Positions 23,009-39,769 of a stretch of DNA of 64,000 nt are shown here, one piece after another. A model generated the notes under the pieces. The model saw nothing but the letters and a program-made list of their open reading frames with translations. It made no database searches and was not told where the DNA came from. Each line of letters opens with the position of its first letter. Position 1 is the stretch's first letter. The DNA comes from Panagrolaimus kolymaensis (lineage: Eukaryota; Nematoda; Chromadorea; Rhabditida; Panagrolaimidae). The position numbers and the translations under genes were made by a program. The stretch is taken from the NCBI GenBank assembly GCA_028622995.1, contig JAJQJQ010000009.1:1302001-1366000 (forward strand), written 5' to 3'.

Positions 23009-25084
23009 TTATGTAATGCAACATCGATGATGATGCTTCCTTTGCTGGGGAAGGGCAGCTTTAGTTGCGGCTTCAAAAATTTCTCGAACTCCCTGAAACC
23101 ATTCTTTTTTTAATTATAATTCCAAAGTTAAAAATTTTAGTTATTTTTAGTTGACCTCTCGCGATTTAGCTGAACATTCTAAATAAGTTACAGCTCCAAT
23201 TTTTTCAGCTAATTTTTTACCATCTTCTGGAGTCAAGAATTTTGATTCCTCTGTTTCATTTCCAACGGATGAAGAAGAAGTTTGGCCTTCGACGACAATT
23301 TCTTTATTTAAAATTTCATCTCTCATATCTTTTTTATTTCCAACTAAAATTATTGGAACTTTGGGACAAAAATGGCGAATCTAAAAAGTTTAAGTTTTAG
23401 GATTAAAAATTTTTGTGGAAAATTTTTATTTACTTCGGGATACCACTTTTCTATGACATTTTGAAGAGAGTCTGGAGAATTTATTCCAAAACAAAGCAAA
23501 ACCACGTCTGTGTCAGGATAACTTAGAGGTCGAAGTCTGTCATAATCTTCTTGACCGGCTGTATCCCACAAAGCTAATTCAATCTAAAAAATATATATGA
23601 ATCTTCGTTTCGAGACTCCATCATTTTATGAAAAACCTGTTTTCCATCAACTTCAAAATCAGCGACATAATTTTCAAAAACTGTTGGAACATAAATATCC
23701 GGAAATTGATCTCGACTAAATACAATTAATAAACAAGTTTTTCCACAACCGCCATCACCAACAATCACTAATTTTTTGCGTAATATTGGCATAGGTATTG
23801 AAGTTGCTCGAGTCTGGAAAAAACATGGCATGTTTGTATTTGTTTGTGGAAACGTTAAAAAAATGTTTTGCAAAAAAAAAAAAAACAATTGAAAAAAGGT
23901 TTTTATTTTTGCGATGTTAAAAATAGCTGCCTTTAATTTAAAGGCGAATAAGTAAAGAAAACATGAGTAATTATTGCATGATAGAAAATGTTTTAATGTG
24001 CACACTTCTTCGACTAAAAAATACCTTAGTAATAAACATTCGTCTAAATAGTAATTTTGCTTTTAATTTTTTAGCAAAAAAAAAATAATGCCAAAAATTC
24101 AAAAATTTCGACAAAAAAGAGAGCTAAAAATAAATAACGCAATTTTACTAAAACATTGGTTCCTTTGTCAGTAAACCTTTAGGGAGAAAATTTAAATTAC
24201 TAAAAAGGTATGAGTTAGTCTAAAAAGCATAAATGAAATTGTGAAACAATATTAATGTAATAAAAATGACATAAACAGATAATAACGTTCTTGGGGATGT
24301 GGGGATAGCTCAATTATAAAACAAACTTTTAAAAAATTATGCTTTCGTGAACAAATAAAAAATCTGGATTCTTATATTTTAGTTTTACTTAAAAAAGTGT
24401 TGTGTTAGCAAACAAAAATTTAGCAAGTTAAAAATTTATATGACATCTTAAGAAGCGAGAATTGCAAACCACAAAATGTAAAATAGATTCAAAAATTAAG
24501 AAAATTGTCTATTAAAAAATTTTTTTACTCAACTAAAAAATATTGAAAACCGAGAGATTCGTTGAAAATAAAAAATAAAGCTAAAGCACAATTTTTTTGT
24601 TTACACTTTTTTGTTAAATAATTTTTAGAAAATACCATTTTTGGAGTTAATAAGTAGTTACTTTTTTTATAATCGAAGACTTTTTATTAAACGAAAGATA
24701 AAAAACGTATTATTAACCAAAAATAAACTTTTTCCTTCTTACGAACTATAAAAAAACGTTGAAAGTTATTTTTATTAACTTAGTTTCTCAGCTATTTTGT
24801 TCGGAAAAAAATGTGGAACATTAAAACATTAAAAAATTATGCAATTAAGGAAAAATTTGAACATTTTATTTTTTGAAAGCAGGAAAAGCAACAAAAAAAA
24901 TAGGAGGATGAAGAGAAAAAATTTATTGAGTGTAAAGTTTTACTATTTGTTTTTCAAAAATTTAATGTGAAACTTGGATGAAAAAATAAAGAATGCAACT
25001 TACCAAAGTTTGTTTCCATCGACGTGAATCAAATCTTGATAAGGCCGAAGATGATTTCTTTCTTTGAGATTTCATCAAATTCAT
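23009..25084 (-). CDS. Atypical Rho-family GTPase with N-terminal extension
   Basis: A small GTPase closest to RhoA, expected to regulate actin at membranes. Five exons: 25084..25004, 23813..23637, 23583..23434, 23380..23156, 23092..23009, giving 238 residues. Exon 1 (27 aa, [18 protein letters not shown]...) plus seven codons of exon 2 form a basic extension absent from RhoA. The core has P-loop GDGGCGKT, effector loop [12 protein letters not shown], switch [23 protein letters not shown] and ECSAKSRE. The segment where Rho proteins carry their insert helix is longer and Ser/Glu-rich ([18 protein letters not shown]). The C-terminus is basic (RKHHHR) and ends in a CaaX box, CCIT. Internal exon boundaries match those of rho-1 at 33501-34572. 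An initiation at PMPILRKK inside exon 2 is a possible alternative, giving a normal-length GTPase. Confidence 0.92.
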
Positions 25085-25972
25085 GGCTTCTTTTTGTTTT
25101 AAATTTTTCTGAGAAAATAAAGAAAAACTTTCTCCTCTAAGAAATAATTTTGTGAATGCAGCCAGAAAAAAAGAAGTGCCTTTACCTTTTTATTTTTATA
25201 TGTACAAAGTTTGTTATTATTATTTTTATTAATATAATCTCATGTCTCACCCATGTGGATACAACAAACATACCTTTTCATATAAAATTCATTCAACATT
25301 TCTTTTCATTATTTTTTTGTTGCTTTAAAAAAACCACAAAAAGTGTAATTTCCATTCTTTAATTTTTTTTTCTTTTGTTTATTTAATATTTTTTTTCAAT
25401 ATTCAAAGTTTTAATTTTTGTGTCATGCTCTCCCAAGTTTTTAACAACAATCATAGGATATATTCCTTTAATTAAAAATGTAGCCTTTTTACCCTTTAGT
25501 TTTTCTAGTGTAGTTTGTTTTTCATTTTTCGTAAGTTCTTCTTATTGTCTAATAAAATAGAAATGAAAGAAAGAAAATAAATTAAATAATTGCTATGAAA
25601 TTGAAAAAAATAATTTATATTTTTTTATTGAAATCATCGAGAAAAAAACTGTGGTTAGTATTATAAAAAAAACAGAAACTCAGTAATCTGGGATTCAAAA
25701 AAAAGTAATTTCTTGGAATTTGAGAAAATATTCATTCTTTGAAACTTTGGAAAATAATTTTCTTGCCCAAAATTAAGTATTAGAAATTCTCGTGAATCGC
25801 AATTTCTTTTATAATCATCCAAATTTATTGGATATATAACAACTCCATACATATGTAACGAAAAAGAAACCAAAATTTGTTAAACATAAATATTTATTTT
25901 TCAAAATTCACAAAGATAAAAAAAAACATTCAAGAATATTAACAGAAAAAAAAATAAACAAAGAAATGAAAT
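25085..25972. other. Intergenic between two minus-strand genes
   Basis: T-rich promoter side of the Rho-like gene. A 60-codon frame on - around 25661-25850 (from MYGVVIYPINLDDYK) has fairly balanced composition but no recognised family and no supporting splice context. I leave it unannotated. Confidence 0.4.
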
Positions 25973-26905
25973 TTATTGCTTGGCTTTTGAACGTCCTGCT
26001 CGTACTTTCTTAGGTGGAGGAGCAACACTTGCTTTCTTTGATGCTGCACCACGACGACGACCATAAGCTTTCATCGGTGGAGAGGGTTGTTGCTTTTCAG
26101 CCTTTTCTTCTTTATCATCTTCAACAGAAGGAGGATTTGGCTTTTTTGCTCCACCATGAGCTTTTTTAGTTGCAGGTTCTCCCAAACTTTCATTAGATGG
26201 AGCTTCAGTAGAAGCTGATTTCTTGCCACCAACATTTTTCTTTGCAATTGTATCCTTCTTCTCAACTTCTGCTTTATTAACTTGTTTAGCAACAGGAGAT
26301 TTAGCCATATATCTGGAAGAAACATTTTTCTTTGCAACTGTATCCTTCTTTCCACCTTTTGCTTTAATGGCTTGTTCTTTTTCCGCAACCACTTGTTCTC
26401 GAACAAGTTCCATTTCAGCTGCTAATGGTTGATCTTCACGACCTTTATCTTCTTTGGTAGCGACTATTTCTGGAGGCTTTGCTTGGCCTTCGATGTTTGC
26501 ATGTTCTGCCATTAGTTGATTGTGTTTCTTAGTAGCACCACGACGACCAAGAGTTTTCTTCGGTGGAGTGGGTTGTTGTTCTTCTTCAACCTCTTCTTCT
26601 TCAACAGGAGGTGGACTTGGCTTCTTAGTAGCTCTACCACCGCGACCTTTTTTAGCTGCAGGTTCATCCGAATTTCCAATAGTTGGTGCTTCAACAGCTG
26701 CTTTCTTGGCACGGGCATTTTTCTTTAATTTTAATTTTTTGTTGAAGTTCTTTGGGGCTTCTTCAGATTCTTCGCTGTTTCCATTTGCTTCTTGCTCGGA
26801 ATGTTCTTCCATAGGTTCATCTTGAAGATTTGCTTCTTTAACAGCAACTTGAGGTTGTTGTTTAGCTGACTTCTTTTGGCCCTTTTTTGGTTGTGCTTTA
26901 GCCAT
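25973..26905 (-). CDS. Lysine-rich, repeat-containing nuclear protein
   Basis: One intronless frame of 310 residues from a good ATG, exceptional among these intron-rich neighbours. About a quarter is Lys, with much Ala, Glu and Pro and no globular domain, so it resembles linker-histone or chromatin-tail proteins. Two related units can be seen. Residues ~72-127 (EAPTIGNSDEPAAKKGRGG ... LGRRGATKK) match ~234-291 (EAPSNESLGEPATKKAHGG ... YGRRRGAASKK). Each unit has an acidic Glu-rich run followed by QQPTPP/QQPSPP and an AT-hook-like GR(R)G motif. A smaller repeat, KKDTVAKKNV / KKDTIAKKNV, lies at 186-195 and 216-225. The basic tail KKVRAGRSKAKQ is a likely nuclear localisation signal. Function is inferred only from composition. 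Confidence 0.75.
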   Translation of the reverse strand: MAKAQPKKGQKKSAKQQPQVAVKEANLQDEPMEEHSEQEANGNSEESEEAPKNFNKKLKLKKNARAKKAAVEAPTIGNSDEPAAKKGRGGRATKKPSPPPVEEEEVEEEQQPTPPKKTLGRRGATKKHNQLMAEHANIEGQAKPPEIVATKEDKGREDQPLAAEMELVREQVVAEKEQAIKAKGGKKDTVAKKNVSSRYMAKSPVAKQVNKAEVEKKDTIAKKNVGGKKSASTEAPSNESLGEPATKKAHGGAKKPNPPSVEDDKEEKAEKQQPSPPMKAYGRRRGAASKKASVAPPPKKVRAGRSKAKQ

Positions 26906-27789
26906 GATTGAATATCACTAACTTAAAAATACATAGAATTAGCTATATTCCAAGTCTTATACGTATCCAGAGAGCACGAAAGATAAAGTTATTTTTAATT
27001 AAAAGTTTAGGGTTTTAAGCATTTTTAGAGGGAATATAAGTAACAGAAACGGCAAAAATAAAATAGGGATGATAAAAAAGCCAAAAAATGGAGGGAAAAG
27101 GCAGTGGTAAAAACAAATAAAGCGTTAATGGCGGAGAGAAAATATATTTATTTGAAAAAAAAATTTGAAAAAAAAGCAATTCGAATGTTCTCCTTTTGCA
27201 ACAAAAATAACAAAATACGCGCCATTTTCTATCATTTGAAAAAAATCCTCCTATATTGTCTAACTTGAAGCAAAAAGCAGCAAATAAAAAAGTCTCTAAT
27301 ATTTTTTTCCTTTCATATTCTCCAAAGGTTCAGCACTCTCTGCCGCTGCTGCGAGTTAAAATATTATAAATTTTTTTGCAAAATTCAACATGTGTTTAAA
27401 AATTCTTTGCCATTTTCTGAAGTTGCTCAAAACAAAAAAAGAAGATGATTCAATTCTTTGTTTGGAGAAATAAACTGAAATTTTATTTAAAATTATAGTC
27501 TTTACTCATAATAAGTCAAAATTTGCATCGTTGCCGCCAAAAAAGGTTAAATCATTGATTGTGTGGATTTTTAAATATTTATTTCAACAAATTCAAATGA
27601 TGGATTATTTTCTATGTTAAGATATATTTTTTTTTGTGAAATTACAATTTAAGTATTTTGAGAGAAGATTGCGTTCTTCTTCTTGTTTGGTAACCTGATA
27701 TTATATTCTTTCGTGATAATTTCAATGATTAAACTTTATTAATTTATTTTAAATAAATTTAAATTTTTTTTAAGTATTTCATAAAAAGT
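26906..27789. other. Intergenic
   Basis: Promoter side of the lysine-rich gene (-) and upstream of the decayed copy on +. There is a short GC-richer patch at 27320-27350 and nothing else identifiable. Confidence 0.45.
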
Positions 27790-28860
27790 TTATTGATTTC
27801 TTAACATCGGAGTTTTTGTCACAAATTGAAAAATCTGTTTGTGCATTTTCTGGCGATTCACGATTAATTTATTTGGTGTCCCGAAAAACCGGTTTCCTCG
27901 AAATTATGGTTTACGATATTATGTACAATAAATGTGTGTAAGTAATATATTTACTTTGAAAAACTTTTGATTTTGTCAACTAATGAATCCATTCTTTTTT
28001 TAAGAATGTTATCTGCGGATTCAAGTGTAAATGATTTATTTGATCAAACAGATGGATTTAAAATTACTTTAAGCATACAAAACGTTAGCATTGAAGCAAC
28101 ATTATACTTTAATAATTTTTTAAATGTTTAGCACTGTGTCCTATTTGTTGATCAAACCAAATTATTAATTTCTTTTCACTACGATTTTTTCAAAAATTAT
28201 GAAGATGGTCCTACATTATTAATTTTAGTTGAATTAAACTTTGAAAATCGCACTTTTTCAATTATTGATAACCTGAATTCTAAAAATTGCTATCATTCGG
28301 TTCTCATTAGAAATGGATATCGCTTTTTATTAGTTCATGCTTTTGCTGGAGATTCAATTGACGAAGATTACGTAAATATTTATTTAAAAGTTTAATATTT
28401 ATATATATTCTCTATTTTTAGTTCGATGGCAACCAAATTCTCGGTTACTTTGATTTTGAAATAAATGAAAACTGAATAAATCAAACAAAAAAAGAAAGAA
28501 TTGCGTTTGATTTTGATTACAAAGACAGGCAACCAGAAGATTTGCATTTGTTTAACAATAAATTATGGTTTCTTCGAAATGAAGGAGCTGGTCCATTTAA
28601 GCCTGTAAGAATTTTGAATTGAATTTTTCAATATTAATAATAGTTCTCGTCTTTTAGCATAGTTTGTTTAAACCATCCGAAGAACCATCCAGAGTTTATC
28701 AGCAACTTTCTTATTTTGATTTGAATGAATCAAGTCCAAAAGAAGTTATAGTTGAGCTAATTGATGTGAGTGATTATTTATATACATACTTTTGTTCCAG
28801 AGTTATCATACTTTATTTTTTTTTTAGTTTACTAAAGCGTTAAAAGTTCAATAATGGCTT
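27790..28860 (+). pseudogene. Decayed tandem copy of the unrecognised family gene at 29290-30803
   Basis: Five exon-like blocks align with the downstream intact gene: SVCAFSGDSRLIYLVS, MLSADSSVNDLFDQTDGFK, LLISFHYDFFKNYEDG, FDGNQILGYFDFEINEN and HSLFKPSEEPSRVYQQLSY, with introns at the same places. It looks dead for three reasons. I find no ATG in frame at its 5' end. A TGA stop interrupts the fourth block where the intact gene reads IDNENKICHRKK. After the fifth block the next exon runs TTTACTAAAGCGTTAAAA into a stop, and the remaining exons are missing. Residual translation of the front part cannot be excluded. Confidence 0.75.
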
Positions 28861-29289
28861 GAAAACACTTTTCTTTTGCCAAAAAATATAAATTTAATTA
28901 CATCTGAATAGTTTTTTGTTTAACGAAAACATGTACAAAGCAAATAAAGAAAAAAAACCAATGCTGCTGCCTTTACATATTTTTTACATTTTACTGTTTT
29001 TCTTGCCAAAAGAGTAATTTTAAAAGTATTGCAATTAACAATAAAAAATAAACAATGTAAGAATAATCAAGTTTTGACAGTGAGGCTTATTAATATTTTT
29101 ATAATGAGTAGTTTTTGATGTTTAAACAATGATGCGACATAGAAATTTTGAATTTACAAAACAGAGAATTTTGGGGCCTTGCGTGTTTAAATAAAAATTC
29201 GTAAAATTCATTTATTGAAAATTGTTCTTTGTTTGAAACTTGAAAAAAAAGCTTTATTTTGTTAATTACAAAATATTTTAAGCAGCGAA
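28861..29289. other. Spacer between tandem copies
   Basis: This 429-base spacer is A/T-rich. The homology of the two copies does not obviously extend into it. Confidence 0.45.
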
Positions 29290-30803
29290 ATGATAGTTGA
29301 AAACGTACCATCTGATTTCCTCTTGCAAATGGAGACTTCAGTTTGTACATTTTCTGACGATTCACGATTAATTTATTTGGTTTCTTATAAAAATGGTTTG
29401 CTTCAAATTACTGTTTATGATATTATGTACAATAAATATTTGTAAGTTTTTTGAAATGAAAATAGATAATTGATAAATTTCTTTAAGGATGCTATCCTCT
29501 GATTCGACAATCACAGAATTATTAAATCAAACAGAGGGGTTTAAATTCAGAGATCGTAATGTAAGAAAATATGTTCTATGAAAAATATTTTTTTTGTTTA
29601 TTTTTAAAATCCATTTTTAGCCTTCCATTCAGTTGGTTGATCAAAGCAAATTGCTAATTTTATTTGATGATGATTTTTTCAAAACCTCTGGTAATTCAGC
29701 ATTATTGTTTTTAGTTAAATTAAACTTTGAAAACCAAATTTTTTCAATTATTGATAAAATTGTTTACAAAGATTGCTATTATTCTACTCTTATAAAAAAT
29801 GAGTCCAGCTTTGGATTAGTGCATTCATTCGCTATAAATAGACATGAAGTAAATAACAAATTTAAAATATTATTTAAATAATTGATAGATTTTTTAGTAT
29901 ACTTATAATCAATTCCTTGGATATTTTCCTATTCAAATTGACAATGAAAATAAAATATGTCATAGAAAAAAGATTGTTTTTGATTATGATTATTTTGATA
30001 GGCGGGTAGATAATGTGCATATATATGAAAGTAAATTGTGGTTTCTTCGTGATGATGGATTAGGTCCCTTCGTGCCAGTAAAAATTTTGATCTGAATTTT
30101 TCAATATAAATAATAGTTTTCTTCTTTTAGCATAGTTTGTTTAAACCATCCGAAGAAGCATCCGTAGTTTATCGCCAGCTCTCCTATTTTGATTTGAATG
30201 AACCAAACCCAAAAGAAGTAAAAGTTGAGCTAATTGATGTGGGTGATTATTGTTATATACATACTTTTGTTTCAAAACTTTGTTCGTTTTTTAGTACACT
30301 AAATTGGATGATGTTTATTGGGTAGATGATAGCTTTGTTTATTATGATAAAGATGAAACTGAATTTGTGATTCTAAACCTCAAAAGTGGGAATTGGTCGA
30401 CATTAAAAAATAAGTTAGTTAGCTTCTTCAAAAAGCTTTAACATTCATTTTATACTTTTCAGCTCCATACTCATAAATTATGATAATTGTATTAACAAAA
30501 TGATGACTATCTTCATGAATCGCTGTTATGATTTGGAGTTAAGGAACACACAGTTATTTATATAAATATTATTTATTAATTTCTCTTTGTTTTAGTTTTG
30601 CTTATAAGATTTATATAGATCACAATTATAATGCAACTTTCATCGATAAATCAACAAAGCGGTTGCAACGAGTGCCACTGAAGGAACCTTTAAAGCTGTC
30701 AGACATACTTTGGCCCTATGCTTTAAACTTTGGAGTTCTTGATCAAAAAGAAAAATCCACCAAAAAATTGCCAAATGATTTGTGCTATTCAAAAGTTTTT
30801 TAA
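29290..30803 (+). CDS. Unrecognised cytosolic protein, intact tandem copy
   Basis: I do not recognise the family. Eight exons: 29290..29441, 29488..29560, 29621..29848, 29898..30077, 30131..30238, 30295..30413, 30463..30552, 30596..30803, with all phases consistent, give 385 residues. There is no signal peptide or membrane segment. Repeated short strand-like blocks of the type 'SRLIYLVS...LLQITVYDI', 'SKLLILFDDDF', 'SKLWFLRDDG' and 'DSFVYYDKDETEFVILNL' alternate with turns, which suggests a beta-propeller or similar all-beta repeat fold (inference). The stop lies 54 bases from the stop of the convergent protease gene. The last intron donor (CA|gttatt) is weaker than the others. Confidence 0.8.
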
Positions 30804-30857
30804 ACAACATTTTTATTATATTAACTTTGGGATACAAAATAAAATTAATGATACATT

Positions 30858-31810
30858 TTATTCGTGAATTGGAACTAAGTAAATAACTTTATTTTTGATT
30901 CCGCAATCTTTATTTTTTGATTTATCATCATCTCGCATTAAAAGCTTAAAATTACCATTATATCCATAATTTTTTCCCCAACTATTCTTTATGATCCAAT
31001 ATGGTCGACCATCATCAACTCCGTAACCAATAATAGCAACTGCGTGGTTGATACGGCAATCTTTATCATAGATTCGGTCCCCTTTAAATTTAAACCAATC
31101 ATCTGGTGCATGAATTTCAGCAAGAACAACTCCATATTCTCGAATTATTTTCTTTAAATCGTAGTTTGTAGCTTTTCCTCTTATCAATGTGGCTTTGTAT
31201 CCTTTTGCAGGAAAATATTTGTCCGCACCAGAGATCTCATGGCATCTAAAGTTTAAAATGAAATGTAACTTATTTATTTAAACTTTCGTGTCAAATATTT
31301 TACGCATAACTCGACTTACTCTTCTTCATCATTTCCTCGCCATTTGTAAATAGAACTTTCATAAATTCCATGAAGGTTGTCACTTATGACTTGAAAAGCC
31401 TAAAAAAAGTTTATTTTAAATCTTTTATTTAATTTTTGCAACGGAACTTTTAACTTACCTTCATTGGGTCTCCGCCACAAGCCTTTCCTTTTTTGGGAAA
31501 ACACCGGCCAAGCAAATGATGGTTATCATGGCCACAGTTAATGAGATATTGTTCAAAGAAAGTGGTAAGAGTTCTCGAATATCGCCGGTAAAACCATTCA
31601 AATACTGCAATGACTGCAAATGCCCAACAGGATATGCATGGGTTCTACAAACTTGTAAGATAATTAAAATTTAAATTCATATTACAAAACCTGGTTTTTT
31701 ATATCGGTTACATAACCTTCGTCAAACCAGTTACAGTTTTCTTCATCACAGATGGAAGCGCATATTTTGACGAGAAATAAAAAAATACCAAAAAAATAAA
31801 TAATATTCAT
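30858..31810 (-). CDS. Papain-family (C1A) cysteine protease lacking a propeptide
   Basis: A secreted or lysosomal cysteine endopeptidase. Four exons: 31810..31691, 31644..31459, 31399..31320, 31245..30858, giving 257 residues. The signal peptide (MNIIYFFGIFLFLVKICAS) runs almost straight into the mature catalytic domain: NWFDEGYVTDIKNQ (oxyanion Gln), NPCISCWAF (catalytic Cys), then CGGDPMKAF, INHAVAIIGYG (catalytic His) and YWIIKNSWGKNYG (catalytic Asn). All catalytic residues are present. Typical C1A proteases are 320-350 residues with a ~100-residue inhibitory propeptide (ERFNIN or related), and that segment is absent. The usual CGSCWAF reads CISCWAF. Either the 5' exon for a propeptide was lost or lies unrecognised upstream, or this is a genuinely pro-less form. 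The mature part looks functional. Confidence 0.92.
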
Positions 31811-33500
31811 TATCAAAAGAATGGTTTCACCAAATTGTTGCTTGAATTGGTTTTTAAATACTTGAAATCCTGAAAGATTTATTTTTTAATTTACTGTAAA
31901 AACATTTCGACCAGTCATATCCGTATTTACAACAGCGCCTTATTTTTTTCAATTCCCGTTTTTCTTTTATTTTAAACTTTAAAATAAATAAAATAAAACG
32001 GAAAAGCTTTTTTTATTTGAACATCCAACCTTCTGAACAACAAATACCTTGATATGCAACAAAATCAATGCAACATTTTGTTTCATGTGAGCTGCTTATC
32101 CAAAAAAAAAATAGCTGTCAATTTGTTTTGACCCTTTGCACTTTTTCTCAGCTGCCAGCCAGATAAAAACCAACTGCCCTTCTTCTCAAACTCTTTGCAC
32201 TTTTGATGTCATGCCAGACTGATAAAAAAAACGGCTATTGATTTCCATTTGCACCTTTTGTCAAGAGCTGTCTTGCTTTCCTTGGTTATCGTGTAAAGTA
32301 ATCTTATTAAAAAGTTGGTTTTGTACTTTTTTTGCTTTTAACGTTTTATCAATGCATTCCTTTGTTTTCTTTGTCCCTTCTTTTCTCTTCAATATTTTCC
32401 TAAATAAATGAATCATAACTTTGGTACTGTTATTTCTTTTACTGTAACATATTTATTTTTTTGTTTTGTAGAATTGACCCTTTTTTTGTTTACTTGTTAA
32501 ATAAGATTAACTATTGTTTCAATTTATTTTAACAATAAAATTTAATCAATTTTTTTTCTTTTTTCTTTTTTGACAGTGTTATTGATCGATAGTTTAAATT
32601 TGCTCATTTCCTCCTGCTTTATCAATTTCAGCATTCACTTGTTTAACCTTAGTTATTGCATTCATTTCTTTATTGTATTTTTTATTATTATCATACATAT
32701 TTTTTTGCTTAATAATTTGTATCCAATGAAAATAAAATAAATTTTTTGATTAATGGGAGTGATGAGCTACAGTAATTTTAGAATTTTACAAACCCATCAA
32801 CATATTTAAAAAACAATTTTTGGTTAAAAACTTTACTGCAAGAAAAAAAAATTAATACTCTTTTTCATAGGTTAATAAAATGTTTTATGCTGGCTTTAAT
32901 TAACTTAAAAAATTTTTAATTTACTCGAAAACAAAAATCAAATATAAAACAATGGACATGATTGAGCTTCAAAAAGCGAAGAAAAAATTCATAAAATTTA
33001 AAAGCCGCAAAAAAATATCGAATAAAATTAGTAGTTTATTTATTGAAAAGTCTAAAAACAATATTTTTTTTCGAATCACTTTTCAATAATTATTTTTAAT
33101 AAATCTAGAAATAAACTTTCGATCGCCGAAATGTTTGTAAACTTTAATAAAAAAAGGACAACAAAGCCATTTTTTGCAACCATAAGATTCATTTTTCATT
33201 TAAAAATTACGCAAGTAAAACAAAAAAATCAATAAGCAAATAAAGTAAAAAATTAATAGCAATCAAGAAAGGAAAAAACATAATCAATCAATCTTTTAAT
33301 TATAATAAAAAAATAAAATAATAATAATAATAAAGTTATACATAAAACAAAAAACAATAATAAAAAAAGAAGAAAAGATGATGTTGAAGACGACAAAAAA
33401 TGGCAATATTTAAATAATAATAAAAATATTATAATTAATTAAATAATGAAAAAATTAAAACAACAACAGCACCATTTTTTTATGTATACTTTTTTTTAAA
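31811..33500. other. Intergenic, about 1.7 kb
   Basis: This gap holds the promoter of the cysteine protease and the 3' flank of rho-1. It includes a run of AAT/AAAT repeats at about 33300-33440. I see no supported gene or element. Confidence 0.5.
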
Positions 33501-39069
<5,569 letters not shown>

Positions 39070-39769
39070 TTAGGAATAAAATGGTTGGGGAGTAATTCGA
39101 CTTGGAATGGAATTAATATTACAATTATTAGTCGTTGTTGCATTTGCCATATGATGAGCAGCTTGAAGTTGAAATTGATATTGTTGAATTTCAATTTTAA
39201 GTCGATTATTTTCTTGAAACAAACAATTTATATGCGCTTGTAATTCTGCAATTTTTTGATCCTTTTCCGATTCTTTTTGTCTTCGGGCTTCTCGGGAGCG
39301 TTTAGCTGATTCATTGTTTTTCATTCGACGGGCTCGATATTCCTTTAAAATTATATAATTAAAAGTAGTTTAAAAATTTTTTTTTGAAAATAATAATAAA
39401 TTTTTGGGTATAAATTTTGGGGTTACTTACTTCTGTTTTTTCTTTATCTGGAACTCGCTTTGGTTCTTTCTTTTTGATTCCATGCGGATGTACTGAAGAA
39501 AAACTTGAAGCTGATCTGGCCGGGGTTTGAAAATTGTTAAGATATTGGGCGGCTGCATAAGTTTGAGCAATGGCAAATTGGCGTTGTTGAAAGTCCTTGG
39601 CATTCTAAAAACAAATTTTTTATTTTATAAATTATTACAGTAATTTTAAGGAAAAAATAGTTTTTACCTCATCAGCTTTAATTCCAGATGGAAAAAAGTT
39701 TGATGTAGCTGTTTGGGGCCTATAATTATTTGCTGGACTATAATCAAATCCCGGCCAAACCATGTGCAT
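39070..39769 (-). CDS. bZIP transcription factor, CES-2/PAR-like
   Basis: A dimeric DNA-binding factor. Three exons: 39769..39668, 39604..39431, 39342..39070, giving 182 residues. Residues ~1-75 are Gln/Ala/Asn-rich. A Lys/Pro-rich lead (KKKEPKRVPDKEKTEEYRAR) precedes the basic region RMKNNESAKRSREARRQKES, followed by a leucine-zipper heptad region (IAELQAHINCLFQENNRLKI). The NNxxAKRSRxARRxKE basic region is the PAR/CES-2/giant type (HLF, DBP, C. elegans CES-2 and ATF-2) rather than CREB or AP-1. The first ATG (39769) is used; the second lies two codons later. Target genes cannot be read from the sequence. Confidence 0.88.
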
